64,000 nucleotides of DNA from NCBI GenBank assembly GCA_965247035.1, contig CBDFGJ010000001.1, positions 1,116,001 through 1,180,000 of the forward strand, in the 5' to 3' direction. Source of the stretch: Azophilus sp965247035. GTDB lineage: Bacteria > Pseudomonadota > Gammaproteobacteria > Pseudomonadales > Azotimanducaceae. The notes under the pieces were generated by a model that searched no databases, was not told the origin of the DNA, and saw only the letters and a program-made list of their open reading frames with translations. This document shows, in pieces, positions 53,755 to 62,330 of this stretch. Position 1 is the stretch's first letter. Every line of letters begins with the position of its first letter. A program made the position numbers and the translations under genes.

Positions 53755-55149
53755 CTAGCCTCGGCCGCTGCCTGTTTGGCCGTCGCCCGCCAACTGCTTG
53801 ACCAGGCTGCCGTCCAAAGCCTCCAAGCCCTCTCCCGCCGCCGTGCGCCGAGCAACTTCCTCAAGAGCTTGCTCACCAGCGCCCGCACTTTTGACGAAAT
53901 CCCGTGCGAGAGGCGTCATCACGTAGTCCTGCGGCAGGTCTGGGCGGTCATCAGTCCGCCGGTTCAGCGCCGCCTCGATGGCCGGCTCCAACTCAACGAA
54001 CTTGCGCGCCCGCAGCACTTCGTCCCGATCCTTGAATTCCGGCAGGATCTCCTTGCCGAAGATCTCCAAGGACTCCATGATGTGCTCGTGCTTGTTGCGC
54101 CCGGCCTGCTGCACAAAGATCACTTGGTCAACACCACACTCCTCGTAGCGCCGCAGGAATTCCCGCAACTGATCCGGCGTGCCGATGGCACCCCGCAGCC
54201 CCTGCCCGCCTTGGGCGGCCACCTTGGCCCCCAACCGCTCCTGCTCCAAGGCGACGGCGACTTCCGGGTTGTAGCCCATCTCATGCCGCTTCGCCTGAAA
54301 TTCATCCCATACGTTGGTCTTGCCCGGCCTGTGCTCACCGAACACGTAGAAGTGCGCCAAGGAGTAGCCGAAGAAGTTGCCACCTTCAAGACCCCGCCGA
54401 ATGGCCTCCTGTTCATCCTGATGCACCATCATGGGCGTCACGCAAGCAATCTCCGGATTCACCGCCTGTCCGATGGGCACGCACTTGTCCACTAAGGTAC
54501 GGCGGTAGTCCCCCACCCAATGCCGAGCCTCCTCCGGGTCTATGAACGTAAACGTCAGGGCGCCTATGCCCTTCTCCGCCGCCAGCAAGATGGTGTCGCG
54601 CCGGGAGCAGGCCACCCAAAGCGGCGGATGGGGCTGCTGCACCGGTTTCGGCACCACGTTGCGGGGCGGCATGCTGCAATGCTTGCCTTGGTGGCCGGTG
54701 AAAGGCGTCTCCGTCATGCAGCGCACGGCCACCTGAAGCCCCTCCTCCCACATCTCCCGCTTCAGGGCGGGCGGAATTTCAAAACCACCTAGTTCGGCAG
54801 TGGAGGATGACTCTCCCGACCCGAACTCCACCCGTCCTTTCGAAACCAAGTCCAGGGTAGCCACCCGCTCCGCTGTACGGGCGGGATGGTTGTACTTGGG
54901 CGCCGTCTGAATGATGCCGTGGCCGAGGCGAATGTTCTCAGTGCGTTGGCTGACCGCGGCTAGAAACACCTCCGGGGCGCTGGAATGGGAGTACTCTTCC
55001 AAGAAGTGGTGCTCAACTTCCCAGACGTACTCAATACCCAGCTTGTCCGCAAATTCGCACTGTTCAAGGGCGTTTTGAAACAGCGTCAGTTCAGATTCCC
55101 CAGTCCAAGGCCGGGGCAATTGATGCTCGTAGAAGATGCCAAAGCGCAT
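53755..55149 (-). CDS. LLM-class flavin-dependent oxidoreductase (intact copy)
   Basis: The 464-residue protein is a bacterial-luciferase-like monooxygenase. The barrel start is MRFGIFYEHQLPRPW and VWEVEHHFLEEYSHSSAPEV near residues 42-61 includes the conserved His pair. RLGHGIIQTAPKYNHPARTA, GRVEFGSGESSSTAELGGF and PPLWVACSRRDTILLAAEKG follow. It belongs to the flavin-dependent group rather than the F420 group of the gene at 6818-7729, but cofactor choice is not certain. There is an unusual acidic/helical C-terminal extension of about 80 residues. The substrate is unknown. Its 5' part is lost in the unit 1 copy. Confidence 0.88.
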   Translation of the reverse strand: MRFGIFYEHQLPRPWTGESELTLFQNALEQCEFADKLGIEYVWEVEHHFLEEYSHSSAPEVFLAAVSQRTENIRLGHGIIQTAPKYNHPARTAERVATLDLVSKGRVEFGSGESSSTAELGGFEIPPALKREMWEEGLQVAVRCMTETPFTGHQGKHCSMPPRNVVPKPVQQPHPPLWVACSRRDTILLAAEKGIGALTFTFIDPEEARHWVGDYRRTLVDKCVPIGQAVNPEIACVTPMMVHQDEQEAIRRGLEGGNFFGYSLAHFYVFGEHRPGKTNVWDEFQAKRHEMGYNPEVAVALEQERLGAKVAAQGGQGLRGAIGTPDQLREFLRRYEECGVDQVIFVQQAGRNKHEHIMESLEIFGKEILPEFKDRDEVLRARKFVELEPAIEAALNRRTDDRPDLPQDYVMTPLARDFVKSAGAGEQALEEVARRTAAGEGLEALDGSLVKQLAGDGQTGSGRG

Positions 55150-55232
55150 AATGCTAGTCTCTCGTTAGCTAAGGAATGTCTGATCAATCAACGTCACAGG
55201 CGATGTTGTTTTGGATTTTCAAAACTCAGGGG

Positions 55233-55259
55233 TTCAAATTCTTCAAATTCTTCAAATTT
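55233..55259. repeat. Three tandem 9-bp TTCAAATTC repeats
   Basis: TTCAAATTC occurs three times in a row, the last ending in T. It lies in the AT-rich stretch upstream of the LLM gene, close to IS5-like debris. The flanking 55150-55396 contains no gene. CTAAGGAATGTCTGATCAA at 55169-55187 resembles the MITE left end with its YTAR target. Confidence 0.6.
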
Positions 55260-55396
55260 ATGAAACAAGCCGCTATTTGCGCAGTATTTTGCGCTCTGAC
55301 GGCTGCTTTCTGTTTTCAAGATGCACTAGACCCTCAAGGCTCACCTTTGCTCCAGTAAGTGTTTCTGCACCACCATCAAATTGGTCAACGGACTGA

Positions 55397-55936
55397 TCAC
55401 AAGCCGACGGTGTGCAATTTTTTAGCCAGCCCCTTATAACACACTTTAGTGGAACCAAACCGGCCTTTCATCATGACAAATAGATGCTTCACTCGTGTAC
55501 GCGTTTTGAATTCGCAGCGATTGGCTAAGCGTTCCCGATCGGTCGGTTTGCGATAGCGGCGGCCGCCCTTCTTCTGAGTGAAATTCTTAGCGCTTGGCGC
55601 AGCCGAGCGAATGGCTGACTTCCCACCCGCATAAGCCGAATCTCCCCAGATACGGGTTTCCCGGCCATGTAGTCAATCACCATTCACCACGGGGTCATGC
55701 ACGTTGGCGGCGGTCGCCACCAAGGAATGAATCAGTTTGCTGCCGCTGTCCACGCCGATGTGGGCCTTCATGCCAAAACACCACTGGTTGCCTTTGCGAG
55801 TTTGGTGCATGTCGGGGTCACGCTGTTTGCTCTTGTTCTTCGTTGAGCTCGAGGCGTTGATGATCTTCGCGTCGACAATCCATCCGTGATTCATCTTCAC
55901 GCTATTTTCCTTCAGCTGATCGCCCAGATTGTGCCC
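55397..55936 (-). pseudogene. IS5-family transposase remnant
   Basis: The minus strand encodes the C-terminal two-thirds of an IS5-type DDE transposase. VDAKIINASSSTKNK and HQTRKGNQWCFGMKAHIGVD are followed by an in-frame TGA at 55673-55675. The frame then continues ETRIWGDSAYAGGKSAIRS to MMKGRFGSTKVCYKGLAKKL. The N-terminal third is gone (stop at 55937-55939). A sequence resembling the MITE end lies at 55169-55187. This element or a relative is therefore a plausible parent of the MITE family. Confidence 0.85.
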
Positions 55937-55997
55937 CTATTTCAGAAAGTTGTGAATAGATACGGACGGCTATGGACTTTATCGGCAGACTGGTGAT

Positions 55998-56015
55998 TGG
56001 CGGAGGGGGAGGGGT
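55998..56015. other. Degenerate tRNA-Ser 3'-end copy, candidate attachment site
   Basis: TGGCGGAGGGGGAGGGGT matches the complement of the tRNA-Ser 3' end and CCA (TGGCGGAGAGGGAGGGAT at 62192-62209) at 16 of 18 positions in the same orientation. It would mark the outer edge of the defence island. The match is short and G-rich, so chance is possible. The rest of 55937-56151 holds only the HTH gene leader. Confidence 0.45.
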
Positions 56016-56151
56016 CAAGGTCGAACCTTCTCTACCTTGCGATCGCTATCGGGAAGTCTCGCGGTTTTCTTCACCCCTCTGATTTTTCTATTATTTTCTT
56101 CCACGCCTTCGTTCCTCTGCGATCGTGCGAGTTGCGCGAAAGGAGACGAAG

Positions 56152-56352
56152 ATGCGAGTAACCTGCCTCAATCAGACCGAACTGGCAGCCCGATGGAAGA
56201 TCAGCTCTCGAACCCTCGAGCGGTGGCGCTGGATCGGTGAAAGCCCCCATTTCCTGAAGCTTGGAGGACGCGTGATTTATAGGATTGAAGATGTCGAAGC
56301 GTTCGAGCGCGAAATGCTGAGAGCCGCTAAGAACGAACAGAAAGGCGGCTGA
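56152..56352 (+). CDS. Small helix-turn-helix protein, AlpA/excisionase-like
   Basis: The 66-residue protein reads MRVTCLNQTELAARWKISSR at its start, followed by TLERWRWIGESPHFLKLGGR and VIYRIEDVEAFE. This is the MerR-like HTH of excisionases and AlpA regulators, with recognition helix ISSRTLERWRW and the wing LGGRVIYRIEDVE. AGGAG lies just before ATG 56152; nine upstream codons are less likely. Such proteins direct excision or regulate genes on integrative elements. It sits at the outer edge of the island, converging with mcrC. No integrase is present. Confidence 0.8.
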   Translation: MRVTCLNQTELAARWKISSRTLERWRWIGESPHFLKLGGRVIYRIEDVEAFEREMLRAAKNEQKGG

Positions 56353-56394
56353 ACTTCTCTGGGGCGGCATCCGTTGAAAACGCCGGCTAGCCTG

Positions 56395-57747
56395 TTACAT
56401 CACGGGCTCAACCACAGCCTCGTTGGCTATGATCCGACGCCGGAGTCGATCGAGCATGTTTTCACCGTCCGCCACATCGATGGTTGCGATCTCCAAGATG
56501 GGTTTGGTCTCCGGGACGGTTTCATGGCGGTTTATTTGGTATCGACAATGAACACCCTCTTTGTCGCCTAGCTCCGAATGATGCGGATACAGAAGCGTAA
56601 GGCGCGGCGCACCGTAAAGCTGTGCATAGGCCATCATCTGGTAGACATCTCTTTGTAAGACCCCCCGTTTCGGGTCATTTTTCAAGGGGGAAATCCGTTT
56701 CCATTTCGTGTCAATCACATGAGTCACAGTGCGGCATGCGCGACGACGGATCAGGATGTCTGGCTGTGTCTGGAAAAGCCCTCGCCCAGCCGTTTTTTCG
56801 GATAGATCGGATAGACAGAAATGACGCCTGCCCTGCAAGACTACCTCCAGATTCGTCCCGGCCAAGGCGCGGGAAATCAGGCGACCGACATATTCCTCGA
56901 ACAGTTTGTGCATCTCGAAAAGCAGCGTTATTCCCTGTCCCTCACCGCCGGTCGTCGTCTGGTAGCGGTCCTGCAGGAAAAGTCGTGCCATGCTCAGAAG
57001 CTCCTGCCACCGGCGATTGGTACGATCGATAACTACCTCATCCCATCGCAAGGCAGAAGGAGGCGAAATATCTGCGACGTCCGCATAATCGACGAATGCC
57101 AGTTCTCGCAGCCGCTGTTGGTTTTCCGGCTTTCGAGACATCCAAAAGAGATGCAGCAGGGCGGCCTTCATGATCCGGTTCAACGCAATGTCCTTGGAAA
57201 GGTCATCAAACCGGCATGCGAGACGGGAAGGATTGACTGCATGGCGAGTAAACTGGCGTACAACGTTAAGCCTGCCGCGCAAGGCGGAAAGATCGTCCTC
57301 TTGCTCGACATAACGGCGCGGCATTCCTTTGCGGACCGCCTCGGTGAGCTTGTCGCAAAAGATGCCGATCAGGATTTCGAGTAACGTCTCTCGCTGCCAT
57401 GCCAAGTCTGTTATCGACCCGGGTTCGACCTTCAGTTTCAGGACAACGGCCAGCATATGGATCAGACGTTTCCGGATCGTCGCATTCTGCTTATCTGGCG
57501 TGTCTGGCGCGACGTCGATTTTGGGCAGGATCTCAAGACTGCAGTCCTTCGTGGCTAGGATCCCGACGACACCCTGTGCGCGCAGCGCATACCGACCGTG
57601 CTCTAGCACACCGCTCCCGCCCTCGCCAGCAAAGCGCGAGCGCTGCGCCAAGACTGCGAGCCGACCCGCGACGTGTTCGGGGATCTGTTGCTCCTTACCG
57701 ACACCATAGGTGAGCTTGCCCTCTTCGCGGATGGTATAGGATTGCAT
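56395..57747 (-). CDS. mcrC: McrC-like subunit of a McrBC restriction system
   Basis: The 450-residue protein starts MQSYTIREEGKLTYGVG. It shows the McrC core EHGRYALRAQGVVGILATKD and SLEILPKID near residues 60-90. A C-terminal PD-(D/E)xK nuclease motif is seen as QTQPDILIRRRACR and THVIDTKWKRI near 326-352. It supplies the cleavage activity of the type IV, modification-dependent restriction complex. ATG 57747 lies five bases after the mcrB stop; an upstream GTG (57777) would overlap mcrB. Confidence 0.88.
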   Translation of the reverse strand: MQSYTIREEGKLTYGVGKEQQIPEHVAGRLAVLAQRSRFAGEGGSGVLEHGRYALRAQGVVGILATKDCSLEILPKIDVAPDTPDKQNATIRKRLIHMLAVVLKLKVEPGSITDLAWQRETLLEILIGIFCDKLTEAVRKGMPRRYVEQEDDLSALRGRLNVVRQFTRHAVNPSRLACRFDDLSKDIALNRIMKAALLHLFWMSRKPENQQRLRELAFVDYADVADISPPSALRWDEVVIDRTNRRWQELLSMARLFLQDRYQTTTGGEGQGITLLFEMHKLFEEYVGRLISRALAGTNLEVVLQGRRHFCLSDLSEKTAGRGLFQTQPDILIRRRACRTVTHVIDTKWKRISPLKNDPKRGVLQRDVYQMMAYAQLYGAPRLTLLYPHHSELGDKEGVHCRYQINRHETVPETKPILEIATIDVADGENMLDRLRRRIIANEAVVEPVM

Positions 57748-57752
57748 CAGGC

Positions 57753-59843
57753 TCAGAGCTCCAAAGAATTGAACCACGAAAAATTGAACTCATCCTTCTC
57801 CTTCACTCTCCAACTCTTTTTGACGTCATGCTCATCCTCACCATCATACTCATCCGCAGTAGGTCTTGGCGGATGCAGATCCTTTCCTTCAAGGAAGTGT
57901 GTCTCTTTTTTCGGTCCATTCAACACCTTGGCAACCTTGGACCTGTCCTCGTGAAAATACTCTTCCAAGAGCGGAATGACCTTGTCGTGAACCACCTTCT
58001 TAACGTCTGCCAGATTACGGCACCCAGTGAAATAGGCGTGGCCGATCTGATGATCGCGGTCGAATAGAGACTCAATGCTCTCGTTAATCTTGGTCAGAAA
58101 TTTTTTAAGGTTGACGCTTTCTCGGTCTTTAGGGTTGTCGCTTTTTAGGTTTTCTACGTCGCACCCTTGGGCCTCCAGAGCCTTCCGCAGTTCTTCGACA
58201 TCTGGCATCAATTCGCGAAATTCGAATCGGCGGCGCAACGCAGTGTCGAGCGGCGCAATCGATCGGTCAGCGGTGTTCATTGTGCCAATGATATGCAGGT
58301 TTGACGGGACACCGAAACGTGTCTCCGAGTAAGGTAGCCGAACCTTGAGTTCATTCTCGCATCCGAGACGTTTGTCGGCTTCAAGAAGTGTGATCAGTTC
58401 TCCGAAAACTTTGGAGACATTAGCTCGGTTGATCTCATCGATAATTAGGACATACGGCCTGGCGACAGGACGCAACGCTTCCTGATTAGTCACACAGGCT
58501 TCCTGCGGGTTCCAATCAATATCGAACTCTTTTTTGAGATCCTGTCGGGCTTTCTCGCTGAACACTTTAAACACGCCAGGATGGGGCTTGAGGCTGAATC
58601 CCCCCGACACCACGGTGGTGCCCTGCTCATTATCCGCACTCTTAGTTTCGGTCGTTGGGCGGAGCCCCTCAACGAAATCCTCGTAAGAGAACGACTGGTG
58701 AAAAGTCACGAATTCGATCCTGCCCTCGTTCACGAGACCACGATATTTGGTCATCAGCGCGTTTCGGTCATTTTTCAGCGATTCTGCGCTGTCATCTCCT
58801 ACGCAGAGCTTTACTGCTTCCCAAGCCGTTCTGTATGTCTTACCGGTCCCAGGTGGGCCGTAGAGGATCAGGTTCGTAGCGGTTTGTGTCGGCTGCTTTC
58901 TGCAATCAAAAAGTTCAAATGTGAAAGTGGTCTTCGCGCTGTCATTCCCCCCGGTCTGGGTGGGCTCTGACACATTGGCGAGTTTCTGAAACTCCTTGCT
59001 CTTCAAGGCCCGGCAAACGTCGCGCCTACGATTTCCGGGAAGGAGTTTGGCCAGATCTTCGGCGCAAATGGATACCCCCGGCTCTTCCCTCTCCCGGGCT
59101 GGTTCGATGTAATAGTTCAAGGCGCAAAGCCGAATGCGGTCAGCGCCGCGGATCAGGTAATTCTTCCCCTCGGGCAGATCTACGGGCTTACCGCCTTCAT
59201 CGACGATGATGAATCCTGAATTGTGCAGCTGGGCGGCGGCGCCTGGTGGACTTGATAATCCCCCGTGAAACTCCGTTGCTTTCTTCTCTCGGACAACGCC
59301 GACAAGAGGTTTGGTCCGATACACCTGCTTTGGCCGTTTCCGTGTTGAGAGAACCCAATAATCGCGGGTTTTCCCAAATGACTTAACTATCTTGTATTTG
59401 TCGGATTCAGGACCCTGATCATATACATCCATCGCCGCCTCTATGGCCTCGCGCGTAAGCAAAGGTAGCTTCATTTTTAGCCTCATCTTTGTTTTGTAGT
59501 TATGAACCACCCAGAGTGCGCTCTGCACATCGATCATGTCGCGTGGCGCAAGCCCATTTTCCCCGAATGCGTTCCGAACTGCCTGCATAAAGCGCAGTTC
59601 GTCACGATAGGTCTCCGCTAGTATATAGCATGATCCGAGAAGCGACTTCCGTCTGCTTCCAACCAGAAATCCCGCCGCACCGAAAAACTCGGCAATCTGC
59701 CGCGCTGGATCGGCTTTACCCTTCGGCACAGTTTCAACCCATGCCGTGCAAAAGGCGTCCAAGGCCCCGCATGACCGCTCAGATCTCCGAGGGCAGCGTT
59801 GGCAAGTGTCCGCTCCAGCGCCATCGCCACTGGCTTCCTCCAC
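57753..59843 (-). CDS. mcrB: McrB-like AAA+ GTPase of a McrBC restriction system
   Basis: The open frame spans 696 residues. The AAA+ core has Walker A in LILYGPPGTGKTYRTAWEA near 329-347, the McrB segment FVTFHQSFSYEDFVEGLRP near 377-395, and Walker B in YVLIIDEINRANVSKVFGEL near 467-486. The sensor/arginine region is IIGTMNTADRSIAPLDTALR near 513-532. The N-terminal part, with AFGENGLAPRDMIDVQSALW, should recognise modified DNA. The first 20-30 residues are read from an IS481-like fragment on the opposite strand, so the 5' end is probably truncated or displaced. The true start is uncertain (a GTG before PKGKADPARQIAEFF is an option). Confidence 0.85.
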   Translation of the reverse strand: MEEASGDGAGADTCQRCPRRSERSCGALDAFCTAWVETVPKGKADPARQIAEFFGAAGFLVGSRRKSLLGSCYILAETYRDELRFMQAVRNAFGENGLAPRDMIDVQSALWVVHNYKTKMRLKMKLPLLTREAIEAAMDVYDQGPESDKYKIVKSFGKTRDYWVLSTRKRPKQVYRTKPLVGVVREKKATEFHGGLSSPPGAAAQLHNSGFIIVDEGGKPVDLPEGKNYLIRGADRIRLCALNYYIEPAREREEPGVSICAEDLAKLLPGNRRRDVCRALKSKEFQKLANVSEPTQTGGNDSAKTTFTFELFDCRKQPTQTATNLILYGPPGTGKTYRTAWEAVKLCVGDDSAESLKNDRNALMTKYRGLVNEGRIEFVTFHQSFSYEDFVEGLRPTTETKSADNEQGTTVVSGGFSLKPHPGVFKVFSEKARQDLKKEFDIDWNPQEACVTNQEALRPVARPYVLIIDEINRANVSKVFGELITLLEADKRLGCENELKVRLPYSETRFGVPSNLHIIGTMNTADRSIAPLDTALRRRFEFRELMPDVEELRKALEAQGCDVENLKSDNPKDRESVNLKKFLTKINESIESLFDRDHQIGHAYFTGCRNLADVKKVVHDKVIPLLEEYFHEDRSKVAKVLNGPKKETHFLEGKDLHPPRPTADEYDGEDEHDVKKSWRVKEKDEFNFSWFNSLEL

Positions 59844-60196
59844 GAGGTCCGACAGCGCCTGCCCGTCCGCTCGGTGCAGGTCGATGACGGCCCAAGTTCA
59901 TGCAGGAATTCGAAACCGCCTGCGGCGATGCAGGCATTCCCCTCCATGTCCTCCCTCCCCGCCACCCCAACATCAACGGCAACGTCGAGCGCAGCAACCG
60001 CACCTGCGCGCCGAGTTCTGGTCCGTCTGCCGGAACGATCTCCGGCGAAGTGAACCGAGCTCTGGAGGGGTCTCTCCTCAACTACCACAACGTCCGGCCC
60101 CACCATGCGCTTGGCTTGTTGACTCCAGCCGAATTCACGGACAAGCTCTCCTTCGCTGCCTGATCAAAAAACTCCGAAATGTACTGAGCCAGTACA
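59780..60196 (+). pseudogene. IS481-like transposase 3'-end fragment 3 (longest)
   Basis: Readable in two frames: GFLHEVRQRLPVRSVQVDDG, then EFETACGDAGIPLHVLPPRH and PNINGNVERSNRT. After a further shift comes SGEVNRALEGSLLNYHNVRP and HHALGLLTPAEFTDKLSFAA. The D-E catalytic region of the integrase core is recognisable, but the first half of the gene is missing. The element ends CCGAAATGTACTGAGCCAGTAC at 60195, only about 14 bases before the ATPase gene. Its other side runs into mcrB. Confidence 0.82.
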
Positions 60197-60208
60197 AGAA
60201 GATGACGA

Positions 60209-61807
60209 ATGCGAATAAAGAACGTGCGCCTGAAGAACTACAAGCGGTTTGCCGACCTGACTATCGCAAATTTGCCCGCATCGGCGAGGCTCGTGGTGCT
60301 CGTCGGGCCAAATGGTACCGGCAAGTCCTCGCTGTTCGACTCGTTCCTGTTGAAGGCTAGTACGGCCTTCGGAAACTATTCCCTTGACGACGACAGAAGC
60401 CAGTACTACGAAAGGATCATTCAATCCAAGTCCACGCATGAGGTAGCGAACCATGTAGCAATCGAGTTCCACGGCGCCGGTGGGCGCAATGTGGACTGGG
60501 GGTCGGTGTTCCAAGTGCGGTCGGCCTACCGAAACGAGTCGGATTTTCAAATTGAGGAACTGCGCGCCACTGGGCCTTCGGACGTACGTCCCCACATTTC
60601 CCGGATCATTGATGCTGATAAATCAGTCTCTAGGAACTACACGCGAATGGCGTGGAAGAGGATGCAGGATCTAGACAAGGACGCGCCAGAGAACGTCACC
60701 TTTGGCAAGTATCGAAGGGAATCCCTCGGCGACCTGCAGAAGGCTATGCGCAACCTCTTTTCGGACCCAACCCTCACACTGCAGGATTTTGGCGGCATGC
60801 AGGCGAGCTCGTTCCGATTCTCCAAGGGCGATGCAGAGGACTTCCACTACAAGAACCTCTCTGGCGGAGAGAAGGCGGCGTTCGACATCCTGCTGGATGT
60901 GTTCGTCAAACGCGACGAAGCCCAAGATTCGGTTTTCTGCATAGACGAGCCAGAACTGCATATGGCAACGGGCTTACAGGGACCGTTGATCGCCTCGATT
61001 CTTAAACTTCTTCCGGAATCAGCGCAACTGTGGGTCGCGACGCACTCCATCGGTATCGTCAAACAAGCCCACAAAATTCAACAGGAACGGCCCGGTGAGG
61101 TGGTGTTTCTAGATTTTTCGGGCCGGAACTTCGATGGCCCGGTCACTTTAGAACCTAGTACTCCCAATCGGATGTTCTGGAAGAACACCTACAATGTCAC
61201 CCTCGACGACCTAGCATCACTGGTGGCTCCGCACCACGTAGTCATTTGCGAAGGTAGCAAGTACAAACACGTCAAGGCGTTCGACGCACGCTGCTATAAT
61301 GAAATGTTTGCCGATGAGTTTCCGGAGACTCTCTTCATATCTCAAGGAGGATCGGGCGAGGTACTCAAGTCTGAGCATCTAATCGGGATTCTTCAGGCCG
61401 TCGCACAGGGCATGAGCGTTCAGAAGCTGCTCGACAGGGACGATATGACCGAAGAGGAAAGGACTCAGAAGATCTCGAAGGGGACTAGCGTGCTACGACG
61501 ACGGGAGCTCGAGGAGTACCTCTACGACCCGGACGTCCTGCGGACGTTCTTAGAGGATCAGGATTGCGGGAAAACCATGGTGGAGGAGGTCCTGAGTGAA
61601 CGGGAATCGTTGGTGAACGACCAAGCAGGGCCGCAGAACATCAAGGACTTGTCGCGGAAGTTATTCGAAGTAATTCGCCGAATTACGCACTTAGAGCATC
61701 TTGGAAACAATCGCGAGGAGTTTGCGTTGGCGTGGTTGGTCCCTGCACTACGCGATACGCTAGGCGTGTACAAGGAACTTCGCGAGGACGTGTTCGGCGC
61801 TCGCTAA
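60209..61807 (+). CDS. ATPase fused to TOPRIM-like domain (OLD/PARIS-type, putative defence protein)
   Basis: The 532-residue protein begins with an ABC/SMC-type ATPase. Walker A is VGPNGTGKSS at 32-41, the signature YKNLSGGEKAAFDILL near 216-231, Walker B VFCIDEPELHMATG near 244-257, and the His switch WVATHSIGIV near 275-284. From about residue 345 a TOPRIM-like module follows: HVVICEGSKYKHVKAFD (acidic EG motif), SQGGSGEV, LLDRDDM and RRRELEEYLY. OLD-family nucleases and the AriA/AriB pair of PARIS share this order, and here both parts are in one chain. Its place beside McrBC suggests phage defence. The exact system is inferred. Confidence 0.75.
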   Translation: MRIKNVRLKNYKRFADLTIANLPASARLVVLVGPNGTGKSSLFDSFLLKASTAFGNYSLDDDRSQYYERIIQSKSTHEVANHVAIEFHGAGGRNVDWGSVFQVRSAYRNESDFQIEELRATGPSDVRPHISRIIDADKSVSRNYTRMAWKRMQDLDKDAPENVTFGKYRRESLGDLQKAMRNLFSDPTLTLQDFGGMQASSFRFSKGDAEDFHYKNLSGGEKAAFDILLDVFVKRDEAQDSVFCIDEPELHMATGLQGPLIASILKLLPESAQLWVATHSIGIVKQAHKIQQERPGEVVFLDFSGRNFDGPVTLEPSTPNRMFWKNTYNVTLDDLASLVAPHHVVICEGSKYKHVKAFDARCYNEMFADEFPETLFISQGGSGEVLKSEHLIGILQAVAQGMSVQKLLDRDDMTEEERTQKISKGTSVLRRRELEEYLYDPDVLRTFLEDQDCGKTMVEEVLSERESLVNDQAGPQNIKDLSRKLFEVIRRITHLEHLGNNREEFALAWLVPALRDTLGVYKELREDVFGAR

Positions 61808-61859
61808 TGTGCGAGTGGATCGGCGTCCAATCCATGCGCCGTTCAAAAGAGTCTGTAGG

Positions 61860-61956
61860 CGCTGGAGAGGCGTGGTATCAGCGTAAGCGCCATCTCTCCA
61901 GCGAGTCACACCACTTTGCAGGTGTCGCAAGCGCTAGGCCATGGCGAGCGCTGATA
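61860..61956. repeat. Overlapping inverted repeats downstream of the ATPase gene
   Basis: CGCTGGAGAG (61860-61869) pairs perfectly with CTCTCCAGCG (61894-61903). The outer pair TATCAGCG (61876-61883) and CGCTGATA (61949-61956), extended by GCGCCAT and ATGGCG, overlaps it, so only one can form at a time. They may act in termination or be a decayed mobile end. The remaining 61957-62191 is AT-rich toward the tRNA and has no gene. Confidence 0.6.
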
Positions 61957-62191
61957 CTCGCAAAAGGTAAACAGAGGGAGCGCTCAACGTCTGTAGGGCC
62001 GAAACACAAACCGAAGGCATCCATTGGCCCTAGGTGGTGGACGCAGACGGCGCTTCAAGAATGGCTAACCGTGCTGGATGCTTTTGCCAACTTATTCATA
62101 AGCGATTGATATATAAATAAAATTATCTTTTTCGAAGAGCGGAAAGTGTGTGGGAAGGGGCGCTTTTACCCCGCAATATGTGAAACGGTTA

Positions 62192-62279
62192 TGGCGGAGA
62201 GGGAGGGATTCGAACCCTCGATGCGTTGCCGCATACACGCTTTCCAGGCGTGCTCCTTCGACCGCTCGGACACCTCTCC
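62192..62279 (-). tRNA. tRNA-Ser(GGA)
   Basis: The minus strand begins GGAGAGG (62279) and ends with matching CCTCTCC, discriminator G and encoded CCA (62194-62192). The anticodon stem-loop ACGCCTGGAAAGCGT gives anticodon GGA. The long variable arm (TGCGGCAACGCA) and T-loop GGTTCGAATCC are standard for a class II serine tRNA. Its 3' side borders the defence island. Confidence 0.95.
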
Positions 62280-62330
62280 GGCGCTGTGCTGGCCCAATCC
62301 GAAGGTGCTGCGGCCACCATACCGGGCGGC

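Larger units (their letters stand above)
49523..55032. repeat. Tandem duplication, unit 2 (5,510 bp)
   Basis: The second unit begins at 49523 and ends inside the LLM gene at 55032, beyond which that gene continues intact. It lacks the 413-bp insertion of unit 1. Most of it is nearly identical to unit 1; divergence is concentrated in the protease gene. Confidence 0.92.

Noticed and set aside
55673..55675. In-frame TGA in the IS5 transposase as a second selenocysteine site
   Set aside because: The position is not a redox cysteine, the gene lacks its N-terminal third and there is no hairpin after the UGA.
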